Below the pieces are notes generated by a model. That model made no database searches. It was not told the DNA's origin and worked only from the letters and a program-made list of their open reading frames with translations. Made by a program: the position numbers and the translations under genes. Below are positions 1 to 8,797 of a stretch of 64,000 nt of DNA, piece by piece (position 1 is the first letter of the stretch; the number at the start of each line of letters is the position of its first letter). Source of the DNA: Novosphingobium sp. PhB165. GTDB taxonomy: Bacteria > Pseudomonadota > Alphaproteobacteria > Sphingomonadales > Sphingomonadaceae. The stretch is taken from the NCBI RefSeq assembly GCF_004341845.1, contig NZ_SLVB01000002.1, positions 372,001 to 436,000 on the forward strand. The letters run 5' to 3'.

Positions 1-1
1 G

Positions 2-1354
2 CTGCCGCCGATAACCGTGGTTCCGCAAGCCGCCGCCTGCCTTGTCGGCGTCGCCCGCTTTCGCAGTCAGGTGCTTCCGGTGGTGTCTGCGGCCAGACTG
101 GTGGACGGCCGCGATGCCCCGGCCCGGCAAGCCCTCCTGCTGGGCGGCGAGCGGCCTTGTGCGCTTGCGATCGACAAAGTGATCGGGCTGGTAACGGGCG
201 GCGAAGACCGTGCGCCCGATTTCGAAGCCCTGCTGGCGGAGGCCTTTCCGGTCGGCGAACGCAGCGCCGGAATCAAGGCAGCGGCCGGGACGCCCGCTGC
301 CGCGCCAAATGCCGCAGACTTCCGTGACGATGAGGCCTTGCTGCTGGTCCTGGAAGTCGGCCGCCAGCATTTCGCGCTGCCGCTCGACCAGATCGAGGAA
401 GTATGCCTGCCCGCCGACGATGTGGCCGCGCTTCCGCAAGCCATCGGAGCGGCGCTGGGCACGATGGCCTATCGCGGCGGCCTGCTGCCGTTGCTTTCGC
501 TGGCCGGATTGCTGGCGATGGATGCGCCGCTCGCGGAAAATGCCCGCGTGGTCGTGGCGCGGATCGGCGGCACGCGGGTAGGTCTGGTGGTGGACCGGCT
601 GCGCCATGTGCTGCGCACGCCAAAGGCGCGGATCGATCCGGTGCCTGTGGCGCTGGTAAGGGGCGAGGCGGAAGCCGTGGTGCAGGCGATCTGCCGCCCG
701 CCAGAGGGGGGGCGTCTGGTTTCCGTGCTCGATGCCGGACACTTGCTGCCGGAGGACGTGACCGCGCGGCTTCGCGCCGTCATGACTGCACCGGAACGGG
801 CGGATGCGACGGTACCGGACAAAGCGGAGGCGCAGGGGCAGACGTTCCTGTCGTTCCGCGCAGGGGCGCACCGGCTTGCAGTTCCCGCCGTGGCGGTGGA
901 CGCCGTTGCCAGAGCCCCGCGCGCGATCTCGGCGATCCCCGAGGCGCCGTCATGGCTGCGCGGCGTCGCCAACTTGCGCGGCGAAGCGGTGCCGGTGATC
1001 GACCTTGCGGAGCGACTGGACAGGGCGGCCGAGGCCGGTGACCGGCAGCGGCTGATCGTGGCCTCGCACGGGGGCAGCCGCGCGGCATTTCTGGTCGAGG
1101 AAATCTACGGGATGGTTCGCCTCTCGGCACAGGCGGCTGCCACGGCAGTCCCCACCGGAGGGCGGGCCAATGAGACGTTCGAAGGCTTCGCCGCACTTGA
1201 GGATGCGCCAGGGGATGGCCCAGAGGATAGCCCAGAGGATAGCCCAGAGGATAGTACTGCCGGGATGGCGCTGCTGGTATCCCCCTTTGCGCTGATCGAC
1301 GCGGCCGCGCGGGACCTGCTGGCGGCCGCGACGCGGAAAGCGGGTGCGGCGTGA
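2..1354 (+). CDS. Multi-domain CheW-type coupling protein (5' partial)
   Basis: The protein contains about three CheW-like modules. Such modules couple chemoreceptors to the CheA kinase at the cytoplasmic membrane. The frame is open to the window edge, and the first visible residues (LVGVARFRSQVLPVV) already lie inside a CheW fold, so the gene starts outside the window and the in-frame GTG at 17 is not the true start. Using 17 as residue 1, the second module spans about 107-255 and the third about 275-440 (WLRGVANLRGEAVPVIDL is the typical CheW signature). Modules two and three are followed or joined by flexible acidic stretches; one carries a tandem PEDS repeat. The stop overlaps the cheB GTG by 4 bp, implying translational coupling. 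Three CheW folds in one chain suggest a scaffold role; that is inference. Confidence 0.88.
   Translation: MPPITVVPQAAACLVGVARFRSQVLPVVSAARLVDGRDAPARQALLLGGERPCALAIDKVIGLVTGGEDRAPDFEALLAEAFPVGERSAGIKAAAGTPAAAPNAADFRDDEALLLVLEVGRQHFALPLDQIEEVCLPADDVAALPQAIGAALGTMAYRGGLLPLLSLAGLLAMDAPLAENARVVVARIGGTRVGLVVDRLRHVLRTPKARIDPVPVALVRGEAEAVVQAICRPPEGGRLVSVLDAGHLLPEDVTARLRAVMTAPERADATVPDKAEAQGQTFLSFRAGAHRLAVPAVAVDAVARAPRAISAIPEAPSWLRGVANLRGEAVPVIDLAERLDRAAEAGDRQRLIVASHGGSRAAFLVEEIYGMVRLSAQAAATAVPTGGRANETFEGFAALEDAPGDGPEDSPEDSPEDSTAGMALLVSPFALIDAAARDLLAAATRKAGAA
1219..1254 (+). repeat. Three tandem 12-bp repeats inside the CheW gene
   Basis: Three identical copies of CCCAGAGGATAG follow each other and encode PEDS three times in the acidic linker within the last CheW module of the preceding gene. 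The period is a multiple of three, so copy-number change would lengthen or shorten the linker without a frameshift. Confidence 0.9.
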
Positions 1355-2439
1355 CGGACACGCGGCTGCTGGTCGTCGACGATTCCGCGCTCATGCGCAA
1401 ATTGCTGGTCGAGATATTTTCGGGTCACGGCTTCGAAGTGGCCCTGGCGCGCAGCGGGACCGAGGCGCTGGCGATGCTGGGCACTTTCCTCCCGGATGTC
1501 GTGACGCTCGACGTCCACATGCCGGACATGGACGGGCTGGCCTGCCTGGACCGGATCATGGTCGAGCACCCCTGCCCGGTGGTCATGGTTTCCGCCCTGA
1601 CCGCGGAAGGCGCTGACGAGACGCTGGAAGCGCTGTCGCTCGGCGCGGTGGATTTCATCGCCAAGCCCAGCGGCCCGATCTCGCTGGAGATCGACCGGAT
1701 CGCCGAGGCCCTTGTCGAAAAGGTACGCATGGCGGCAGGCGCGCGGATACCGCGATCGCGGCGCCTCACGGAACGCGTGCGGGCGCGGATATCGCGGGTG
1801 GCGGACCAGCCCCGCGCGCGGTCGGCAGGGAAAAAGCAGCGGTTGGCGGGCGATCCGCTGACGGGTGTGGCCGCCGTGCTCGTGGGCGTCTCCACCGGCG
1901 GGCCGCCCGCGCTCGATGCGCTGCTTCAGCCGCTGCCTGCGGATTTCCCCTGGCCCATCGTGATCGCACAGCACATGCCCGCCAGCTTTACCGGAGCACT
2001 TGCGCGGCGGCTTGACCGTCAATGTGCCTTGTCGGTCCGGGAAGTATCGGCGGCCACGTCGCTGGAGCCGGGCACGGCTTATATCGGGAGGGGCGACGCC
2101 GATCTCATCATGTCGCGTCGCTTCGGGGATGTGGTGGCGCTTTCGGCGCCTGCCCGCGCCGACCTGCCATGGCATCCGAGCGCCGACCGGCTGGTGGACA
2201 GCGCCTGCGAGGTCATCGGGGCCGAGGCGCTGGTGGGCGTGTTGATGACCGGCATGGGAACCGACGGCGCGCGGGCGATGGCGCGCATGCGGCAGCAGGG
2301 CGGCCATGTCATCGCGCAGGATGCGGAAACGGCGGTGGTCTGGGGCATGCCGGGCGCGCTGGTGGCAATGGACGGAGCCGATCTGGTGCTGCCGCTGGAA
2401 AGCATCGCCGGGCAGCTCTGCGATTGGGCGCGGACGTGA
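1351..2439 (+). CDS. cheB: Chemotaxis methylesterase/deamidase CheB
   Basis: CheB removes methyl groups from receptor glutamates and is activated by phosphorylation from CheA. Residues 1-120 form a receiver domain with the acidic pair D10-D11, phospho-acceptor D54 in TLDVHMPDMDG and the conserved lysine in AKP. The C-terminal half is the methylesterase with the triad visible as S181 (GVSTGGP), H208 (AQHMP) and D305 (MGTDGA). Length (362 aa) is normal. The GTG start overlaps the CheW stop as GTGA, and its own TGA overlaps the cheR GTG in the same way. The linker at 130-165 is Arg-rich. Confidence 0.96.
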   Translation: MTDTRLLVVDDSALMRKLLVEIFSGHGFEVALARSGTEALAMLGTFLPDVVTLDVHMPDMDGLACLDRIMVEHPCPVVMVSALTAEGADETLEALSLGAVDFIAKPSGPISLEIDRIAEALVEKVRMAAGARIPRSRRLTERVRARISRVADQPRARSAGKKQRLAGDPLTGVAAVLVGVSTGGPPALDALLQPLPADFPWPIVIAQHMPASFTGALARRLDRQCALSVREVSAATSLEPGTAYIGRGDADLIMSRRFGDVVALSAPARADLPWHPSADRLVDSACEVIGAEALVGVLMTGMGTDGARAMARMRQQGGHVIAQDAETAVVWGMPGALVAMDGADLVLPLESIAGQLCDWART

Positions 2440-3287
2440 TCGGCGCGCCGACGGAGCCCCGGCCGGATATGCCGCCCACCGATGAGGACATCGCGCAGGT
2501 CAGTACGCTGCTCTACATGTGGACCGGAATGGTCTTCAGCGAGAAGAAGGCCTACTATATCGAGCGGCGGCTGATCGAGCGCATCCGGCGCACCGGCAGC
2601 GGTGACATGCGCACCTATTTCGGCCGCCTGATGGGCGACGAGGCGGAGCGTCAGGCGCTCATCAACGCGGTGACCATCAACGAATCCTATTTCTACCGCG
2701 AGGATAACCAGTTCGCCGCGCTCGCCAATGCGATCCTGCCCGAACTGGCCGCCACGAAAGCGCCGGGCGGGCGTATCCGCATCTGGTCGATGCCCTGCGC
2801 CCATGGCGAGGAAGCCTATTCGATCGCGATCTGGCTGCTGGAAAACTGGGCGATGGTCGATGCCTATCATGTCGAGATCGTGGGATCTGACATCGATACC
2901 CACGCGCTCGCCTCGGCGCGGGACGGGCACTACGGCAAGCGCGCGCTGGCGCGGCTGCCCGAAGCTGCGCGCGAGGCCTATTTCGAGCCGGAGAAGCACT
3001 ATCAGCGGCGCATCATCAAGGATTTGCGCGAATCCGTGCAGTTCACCCACGTCAATCTGGTGGACGCGGCGGCCGTGGCGTCGCAAGGGCGGTTTGATGT
3101 CATCCTGTGCCGCAACCTTTTGATATATTTCGACGAAATATCGCGGGCGAGCGCTGCGGGACACCTCTACAACGCGCTCCTGCCGCGCGGTTTCCTGTGT
3201 CTTGGGCACAGCGAATCGATGGCGCGGATCGACACGCGCTTCAATCTCGTTCGCCTTGACGACGCGATCGTATATCGTCGGCCGTGA
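2436..3287 (+). CDS. cheR: Chemotaxis receptor methyltransferase CheR
   Basis: CheR methylates receptor glutamates using S-adenosylmethionine. An N-terminal CheR helical domain precedes a Rossmann methyltransferase with the family motifs SMPCAHGEEAYSIAI (SAM loop), GSDIDTHAL (acidic loop) and ILCRNLLIYFD. The proposed GTG at 2436 overlaps the cheB stop by 4 bp, matching the previous junction, and gives 283 aa; an in-frame ATG at 2469 is the alternative. The stop is interleaved with the cheA start. Confidence 0.95.
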   Translation: MIGAPTEPRPDMPPTDEDIAQVSTLLYMWTGMVFSEKKAYYIERRLIERIRRTGSGDMRTYFGRLMGDEAERQALINAVTINESYFYREDNQFAALANAILPELAATKAPGGRIRIWSMPCAHGEEAYSIAIWLLENWAMVDAYHVEIVGSDIDTHALASARDGHYGKRALARLPEAAREAYFEPEKHYQRRIIKDLRESVQFTHVNLVDAAAVASQGRFDVILCRNLLIYFDEISRASAAGHLYNALLPRGFLCLGHSESMARIDTRFNLVRLDDAIVYRRP

Positions 3288-5260
3288 TGGACGAGCTGCT
3301 CGAACAATTTCTGATCGAGGGACGCGAACTTGTCGCCCAGGCGCATGGCGACCTCGCCTTGCTGGCGCGCGACCCGGCCAGGTCCGAGGTGCTGTCCAGC
3401 CTGTTCCGCACGGTCCATACCCTGAAGGGATCGGTGGCCCTGTTCGACATGGGCCCGGCGGAACACCTGCTCCACACGGCCGAAACCCGGCTCGAGCGCG
3501 AGCGCGGCGGGCGGACGGCGATGGGCCGGGACGATCTGGAGACGCTGGTCGCGGTGATCGACCAGCTCGACCGCTGGATCGACGAGATGGAGCACGGCGG
3601 CGCCCTCCCTGCGGACGCCGAAGCGCGCGCCGCCACACTGGCGGAGAGCTTGCAGGACGATGAGGGGGAAGACGGCGAGCGGCCGTCTGAAACCGAATCC
3701 AAAACTGCGACGTCGGAAACAGCCGATGCGCCCGATTGGCTCGGGGCGATGCTGGCGGACAGCAGGTTCCGGGATCTGGACGGCGCCGCAACCGCGTTTC
3801 GCTATATTCCCGATTCCGAATGTTTCTTTCGAGGAGAGGATCCGCTGGCACTCGTGGCGGGAGTCCCCGATCTTCTGGCCATCGATGTGGTTCGCAGCGC
3901 CGAAACGCCGGAAATCGCTGACATCGAGCCCTTCAAGTGCGTTCTGGGCATTCTTGGTGTCTCCAAGGGCACGCTCAAGGCCGTTCAGGGCGCGTTCCGG
4001 ATGGTCCCGGATCAGGTCTCTTTCGCCCAGATCGCGCGGCCGTCCGGCTCCGCGCTGACGGAGGCTCTGGCCGAAACGCTGGCAAGCACTTCGGCGGACC
4101 GGGCGACCATGCTGCGGGTTCCGGCGGACAAGCTGGACACGCTGGCGGCGGAAGTCAGGGAGCTGGCGGTCGCCATGCACGGCCTTGAAGGCGTGACCCG
4201 GCAGGCTCAGCGGGTCGACCGGGCGCTGGCCGACGAACTGCGGCGGATCCAGAGCGGCCTGGCGCGCGCGGTCGGCACGCTTGCGGCCATGGTGGCCGAC
4301 GTGCGCCTCGTGCCGCTGCAGCCGGTGCTCCGCCGTTTGCCCCGGCTCGCGCGCGAACTGGCCTCTGCGCTCGACAAGAATGTCGCTTTCGAGCTGTCTG
4401 GCGACGGGATCGAGGTGGACAAGCAGATCGCCGAGGGCCTGTTCGAACCCCTGCTACACCTTGTCCGCAACGCGATCGACCATGGTATCGAAGCCCCGCA
4501 AATACGTCTGCGCAGCGGCAAGCCCGCGCAAGGCAGAGTGGCGCTGGAACTTGCGCGGCGGGGGGATAGGCTGGTGGCCACGCTCGTCGATGACGGGGCG
4601 GGTATCGATCCGGCCACGATCCGAAAAGCTGCGGTCGCCAAGGGCATAATCGCTGCGGAAACGGCCGAAAACCTAGGTGAGCGGCAGGTGCTTCGGCTGA
4701 TCTTCGCGCCGGGATTTTCCACCAGCGAAGTGGTGACCGACGTGTCGGGGCGGGGCGTCGGCATGGATGCCGTGCAACGCGCGGTAGAGCGGCTTCAAGG
4801 CACCATCGATATCGAAAGCGAACCGGGGCAGGGCACCCGGCTGACGATCCAACTTCCACTCAACGCTATCGTGACGCGGCTGCTCACCGTGTCGGTGGCG
4901 GGCGAGCGCTATGGTCTGCGAATGGACCAGATCGTCGAGACGCTGCGTCTCGATGCCACCGAGATCCAGACGCTGGGGCAGGGCAATGCCTGCATCATAC
5001 GCGACCGCACAGTGCCGGTCGTGGCGCTGGCCGCCCTGCTCGGGCATGACGAGACAGTTTCGCCGGTGGCGCGTCTGGTGGTGACAGATGCCGGCGGGGA
5101 GCCGATGGCGCTTCGGGTCGATGCGCTGGGGGACCGGCTCGATGCGCCTGTGCGCGAACGCAGCGGCCTGCTTTCCGCGCTTCCGGCGGTGGGCGGAACC
5201 ACGGTTCACTCGGATGGCACTGTGCTGCTGGTGCTCGATTTGCCGGAGCTGCTGGCATGA
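3284..5260 (+). CDS. cheA: Chemotaxis histidine kinase CheA
   Basis: CheA autophosphorylates on the Hpt domain and passes phosphate to response regulators. The Hpt histidine is H45 in TVHTLKGSVALF. A segment at about 150-255, with no family signature that I recognise, lies where the P2 regulator-binding region is expected. Dimerisation and HATPase domains follow (N box LVRNAIDHGIEAP, G box GRGVGMDAVQRAV), then a C-terminal CheW-like domain from about 525. At 658 aa the length is typical. The GTG at 3284 overlaps the cheR stop; an ATG one codon later is equally possible. The stop overlaps the next gene as ATGA. Confidence 0.95.
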   Translation: MMDELLEQFLIEGRELVAQAHGDLALLARDPARSEVLSSLFRTVHTLKGSVALFDMGPAEHLLHTAETRLERERGGRTAMGRDDLETLVAVIDQLDRWIDEMEHGGALPADAEARAATLAESLQDDEGEDGERPSETESKTATSETADAPDWLGAMLADSRFRDLDGAATAFRYIPDSECFFRGEDPLALVAGVPDLLAIDVVRSAETPEIADIEPFKCVLGILGVSKGTLKAVQGAFRMVPDQVSFAQIARPSGSALTEALAETLASTSADRATMLRVPADKLDTLAAEVRELAVAMHGLEGVTRQAQRVDRALADELRRIQSGLARAVGTLAAMVADVRLVPLQPVLRRLPRLARELASALDKNVAFELSGDGIEVDKQIAEGLFEPLLHLVRNAIDHGIEAPQIRLRSGKPAQGRVALELARRGDRLVATLVDDGAGIDPATIRKAAVAKGIIAAETAENLGERQVLRLIFAPGFSTSEVVTDVSGRGVGMDAVQRAVERLQGTIDIESEPGQGTRLTIQLPLNAIVTRLLTVSVAGERYGLRMDQIVETLRLDATEIQTLGQGNACIIRDRTVPVVALAALLGHDETVSPVARLVVTDAGGEPMALRVDALGDRLDAPVRERSGLLSALPAVGGTTVHSDGTVLLVLDLPELLA

Positions 5261-5523
5261 GCGTGGTAGTCGATGGCCCCGCGATCCGGCTTGTTGGGCA
5301 CTGTCCCGTCGAAGATGCGGAGCCCTTGCTGGTGGCCTTGCAGGAAGATGCTGGGCGCGTGGTCCATCTGGGTGAATTGGAAGGCGCCCATTTCGCGGTA
5401 GTGCAGATCCTGCTGCTATGTTGTCCCGCGCTGGAGGGCTTTCCGAAGGATCTTTTTCTGAAGAACCTCGTTCTGCCCATTCTCGGGGCTTCAGCTTCCG
5501 AACAAATCAATGCCGACCCCTGA
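5257..5523 (+). CDS. Small STAS-like protein of the chemotaxis operon
   Basis: An 88-aa soluble protein with the pattern of a STAS-type fold: an initial strand (IRLVGHCPVEDA), a helix, a strand ending in HLGELEGAH where STAS proteins carry their conserved loop, then a helix with VVQILLLCC. Its ATG overlaps the cheA stop as ATGA, so it is co-translated with the kinase. Small STAS-like proteins of unknown role occur in other chemotaxis operons. A part in docking or in a partner switch is inference, and the fold assignment is from pattern only. Confidence 0.7.
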   Translation: MSVVVDGPAIRLVGHCPVEDAEPLLVALQEDAGRVVHLGELEGAHFAVVQILLLCCPALEGFPKDLFLKNLVLPILGASASEQINADP

Positions 5524-5562
5524 TCGGGCGGGATATAGACCGAAATAGTCAGCTGAATTCAT

Positions 5563-5573
5563 AAAAGGAGGAG
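5563..5573 (+). promoter_or_regulatory. Strong Shine-Dalgarno fixing a GTG start
   Basis: AAAAGGAGGAG lies 6 nt before the GTG at 5580. It is the best ribosome binding site of the operon and follows the only real gap in it, 56 nt after the STAS-like gene. It supports GTG rather than a downstream ATG and suggests that the small receiver protein is made in larger amounts than its neighbours. Confidence 0.75.
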
Positions 5574-5579
5574 TCGCAA

Positions 5580-5963
5580 GTGTCGGTGAGTGTGATGATT
5601 GTCGATGACAGCAAATTGGCGCGGATCGTGGCGGCCAAGGCGCTCGGGCAACTTCAGCCCGATTGGCAGAAAGTGGAGGCGGGCAGCGCGGCACAGGCGC
5701 TGGAACTGCTCGAAACGGAAAAAGTCGATGTCGCTCTGGTCGATTTCAACATGAGCGAGAAGAACGGTCTGGAACTCGCGGCCGAGTTGCGCGCTATGAG
5801 GCCTGACATGCCCATCGCGATCATCACAGCCAACATCCAGGACGAGATCATCTCTCAGGCCCGCGAAGTGGGTGCTGCCTTTATCGCCAAGCCGGTTACC
5901 AGTGAGGCGTTGTCCGGCTTCGTGTCCGGAGCAGCGCTGAAGCTGAGAACGGCCAAGGCATGA
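5580..5963 (+). CDS. CheY-like single-domain response regulator
   Basis: A 127-aa stand-alone receiver domain with no output domain. The acidic pair is D9-D10 (VDDSK), the phospho-acceptor is D55 in VALVDFNMSEKNG, and the conserved lysine is K104 in FIAKP. It is the likely direct target of the upstream CheA and, from its position, of the CheC-type phosphatase downstream. The stop overlaps the next ATG by 4 bp. Whether it acts on a flagellar motor cannot be told, because no flagellar gene lies in the window. Confidence 0.92.
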   Translation: MSVSVMIVDDSKLARIVAAKALGQLQPDWQKVEAGSAAQALELLETEKVDVALVDFNMSEKNGLELAAELRAMRPDMPIAIITANIQDEIISQAREVGAAFIAKPVTSEALSGFVSGAALKLRTAKA

Positions 5964-6598
5964 CACCCGAGCAGGTCGAACTCTCCGAACTCGAACGCGA
6001 TGCCCTGACGGAGATCGTCAACATCGGCGTCAGCCGGGCGGCGTCCAGCCTGCGCAAGATGATCGGGGATCAGGTCCTGCTTTCGGTCCCTTCGATCGAA
6101 GTGGTGAGCCAGAGCCGGGCGGCACGGCTCATCAGCGAGCGGGAGGTGGTCGATCTCGTCGCGGTCCGGCAGGATTTTTCCGGGCCGTTTTCAGGCCGGG
6201 CGCTGCTGATCTTCCCCGAAACCAACAGTCTCGAACTGGTCCGTGCCGTCACCGGCGGTGAACTCAGCGCCGAGGAAGTGCTGGAGATGGAGCACGAGGC
6301 GCTGGCGGAAACCGGCAATGTCATCCTGAACTCCTGCCTTGCCACGATGGCTAACATGCTGCGCCGCTCGCTGACGATGACGATCCCGGAAGTGCTGCGC
6401 GGCAATGGCGCCATGCTGTTTGAGGTCGACGAACGCGGCGGCAATGGCGGGCTGGTGCTGTTCCTCTACATCGACTTTGCGGTGCGGATGCGGGACATCC
6501 GGGGCTATATCGCGATGCTGATGGACATTCCCTCGTTGGCGACATTGAAGGAACTGCTTGACGAATTCATCGCGGGCGTCGTTGGCGACGATGCCTGA
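5960..6598 (+). CDS. cheC: CheC-family phosphatase
   Basis: CheC/CheX/FliY proteins dephosphorylate CheY-P. Both active-site helices are visible: DALTEIVNIG with E18 and N21, and EALAETGN with E117 and N120, i.e. two ExxN sites as in CheC rather than one as in CheX. Length (212 aa) is normal. The ATG overlaps the stop of the receiver gene and the 3' end overlaps the next kinase gene by 8 bp, so the receiver and its probable phosphatase are translationally coupled. Confidence 0.88.
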   Translation: MTPEQVELSELERDALTEIVNIGVSRAASSLRKMIGDQVLLSVPSIEVVSQSRAARLISEREVVDLVAVRQDFSGPFSGRALLIFPETNSLELVRAVTGGELSAEEVLEMEHEALAETGNVILNSCLATMANMLRRSLTMTIPEVLRGNGAMLFEVDERGGNGGLVLFLYIDFAVRMRDIRGYIAMLMDIPSLATLKELLDEFIAGVVGDDA

Positions 6599-8588
6599 AC
6601 TCAGGGAATCCCTGAATCAGGATCAGCTGCGCGCGGTGCTTGCGGCAGCGGGCGCCAGCGGTTCCTGGGATTGGGATATCGTCGGCGAGCGGCTCTACGT
6701 CGACTATCGTTTTGCCGAATTGTACGCGTTGCCCGGCGACGACTTGTCCGCCGGGTTCGAGACTTCGGCCTTCTTTCGCGCCATCCATCCCGAAGACCGC
6801 CCACGCATCCGCATTGCCGTAGCCGGGATGCTGGCGGGGGCCGCGCTGTTCTCCAAGGAATTCCGTGTCATCTCGCCATCGGGCGCGGTGCTGTGGATGC
6901 ATGGGCGCGGGCAGAGCCATCTGGATGAGGACGATCAGCCCGTCCGCTTCACCGGCCTGCTGGTGGATGTCACCGAGCGCAAGCGCACCGAGGAGCGGCT
7001 GCGCATCGCCCAGAGCGCGGGCGGGGTCGGCACGTTCGAATATAGCGATGGATTCGCCACGGTTTCGGTTTCCAGCGAGTTTTGCAGGCTGCTGGGCCTG
7101 CACCCGGCCGACCGCCTGCCCGTACGAACCATCAATGCAGTGCTGTGCGAGGGCGAGCCGCTGCTCATTCCAGAGGGCAGTCAGGCCGCCCCGCCGGACA
7201 GTCTGGGCGGTGAGTTTCAGGTCTGCCGGGGAGAAGACCGCGAACGCCGCTGGATCGCGCGGCGCGGCGAAGTCCTGCGCGATGCCGATGGTTCGGGTTA
7301 CCGTCTGCTCGGAGTTATCTACGACGTCACCTATGCCAAGCTTCAGGAGGCGGCGCTGAGAGATCTCAACGACACTTTGGAGCACCGCGTCGCCATGGAA
7401 GTGGCCGAGCGCAGGCAGGCCGAAGAGGCGCTCCGCCAGGCCCAGAAAATGGAAGCGGTGGGCCAGTTGACTGGCGGTATCGCGCACGATTTCAATAACC
7501 TGCTCACGATTATCATGGGCAGCGTGGACATGGCGATACGGCGGACCGAGTCCTCCGCAGATCCGCGCATTCGGCGTGCGCTGGACAACGCGATGAAGGG
7601 CGCGGAGCGCGCCGCCGCGCTCACCCATCGGCTACTAGCCTTTTCGCGCCGGCAGCCGCTCGATCCGCGTGCGGTCAACGTGCCCGAGTTGCTGGCGGGC
7701 ATGTCGGACTTGCTGCTGCGCACGATCACCGAAGCCATCGCAATCACCGTCGATGCATCCGACGAGATCTGGACGATCGAGGCCGATCCTCACCAGCTTG
7801 AGAACGCGCTCCTCAATCTGGCGGTGAATGCCCGCGATGCCATGCCCGAGGGTGGGGCCCTGCGGATCACGGCGCGGAACCGGTCCCTGTCGGATACGGC
7901 CGCAGCGTCGCCGACGGATCCGGGCGGAGAAATTCCCGCCGGTGATTATGTGGCGATCGATGTCGTCGATACCGGCACCGGCATGGACGAGACGACATTG
8001 GGTCAGGTGTTCGATCCGTTCTTCACGACCAAGGAAGTCGGCAAGGGCACTGGCCTTGGCCTGTCCATGGTCTACGGTTTTGCCAAGCAGTCGGGCGGCG
8101 GCATCCAGATCGCCTCGCGGCCCGGCGCGGGGACGTGCGTTTCGCTCTATCTGCCCCGCAGCATTGCCGAAGCGGAGCAGTCCAGCGATCAGCTCATCGC
8201 CTCGGCCGAGATGGGAAGTCCATCCGAAACGATCCTGGTGGTGGAAGACGACGACGACGTGCGGGCCTATACCGTGGGCGCGTTGCGGGATCTTGGGTAC
8301 GGCGTGATCGAGGCGCATGACGGCGCCTCGGCGCTTGGCATGCTGGCGCGGCACGAACAGCCGATCCGGCTGCTGATGACCGACGTGGTCATGCCGCGCA
8401 TGTCGGGCAGTGAGCTGGCGTTTCTGGCACGCGAACGTCAGGCAGGGCTCGCGGTGCTGTTCACTTCGGGATATACCCGCGACGCGATCATGCACGGCGG
8501 GCGTCTCGACGAAGGAGTGGAGCTTCTGCCAAAGCCATTCACGATGAAGAACCTTGCTTCGAAGGTTCGCGAACTGCTCGACCGCTGA
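6591..8588 (+). CDS. PAS-PAS hybrid sensor histidine kinase
   Basis: A soluble hybrid kinase with no membrane segment. Two PAS/PAC modules span about residues 10-130 and 135-255. A short coiled coil follows, then a HisKA domain with phospho-acceptor H299 in GGIAHDFNNLL and an HATPase (NLAVNARDAMPEGG, GTGLGLSMVYG). The C-terminal receiver has D598 in MTDVVMPRMSG and lacks an output domain. The chosen ATG at 6591 overlaps the cheC stop (ATGCCTGA); an upstream TTG at 6558 would extend further into cheC. It may feed a second input, possibly redox or a small molecule via PAS, into the same pathway; that is inference. Confidence 0.9.
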   Translation: MPELRESLNQDQLRAVLAAAGASGSWDWDIVGERLYVDYRFAELYALPGDDLSAGFETSAFFRAIHPEDRPRIRIAVAGMLAGAALFSKEFRVISPSGAVLWMHGRGQSHLDEDDQPVRFTGLLVDVTERKRTEERLRIAQSAGGVGTFEYSDGFATVSVSSEFCRLLGLHPADRLPVRTINAVLCEGEPLLIPEGSQAAPPDSLGGEFQVCRGEDRERRWIARRGEVLRDADGSGYRLLGVIYDVTYAKLQEAALRDLNDTLEHRVAMEVAERRQAEEALRQAQKMEAVGQLTGGIAHDFNNLLTIIMGSVDMAIRRTESSADPRIRRALDNAMKGAERAAALTHRLLAFSRRQPLDPRAVNVPELLAGMSDLLLRTITEAIAITVDASDEIWTIEADPHQLENALLNLAVNARDAMPEGGALRITARNRSLSDTAAASPTDPGGEIPAGDYVAIDVVDTGTGMDETTLGQVFDPFFTTKEVGKGTGLGLSMVYGFAKQSGGGIQIASRPGAGTCVSLYLPRSIAEAEQSSDQLIASAEMGSPSETILVVEDDDDVRAYTVGALRDLGYGVIEAHDGASALGMLARHEQPIRLLMTDVVMPRMSGSELAFLARERQAGLAVLFTSGYTRDAIMHGGRLDEGVELLPKPFTMKNLASKVRELLDR

Positions 8589-8797
8589 CGCACACGCGCG
8601 GATAGGTGCCGACAAGGCGTAATATTCGCGATCTATCGGTGCGATATGTTCGCCGTTCGATTTGAGAGATTCTGCTGCCTGGTGTTGTTCGAGTGTCCGC
8701 GACTTGCGCGTGATTGGGAACGCACTGCGCCGCGCTTAGTTTGTCTTTGATGACCCCGGAGGGGCATGTTTCAGGCCACCTACAATTGGAGCCGTGC

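Noticed and set aside
1219..1254. Possible CRISPR-like array
   Set aside because: The 12-bp units are directly adjacent with no spacers and lie in a coding frame; a simple tandem repeat.
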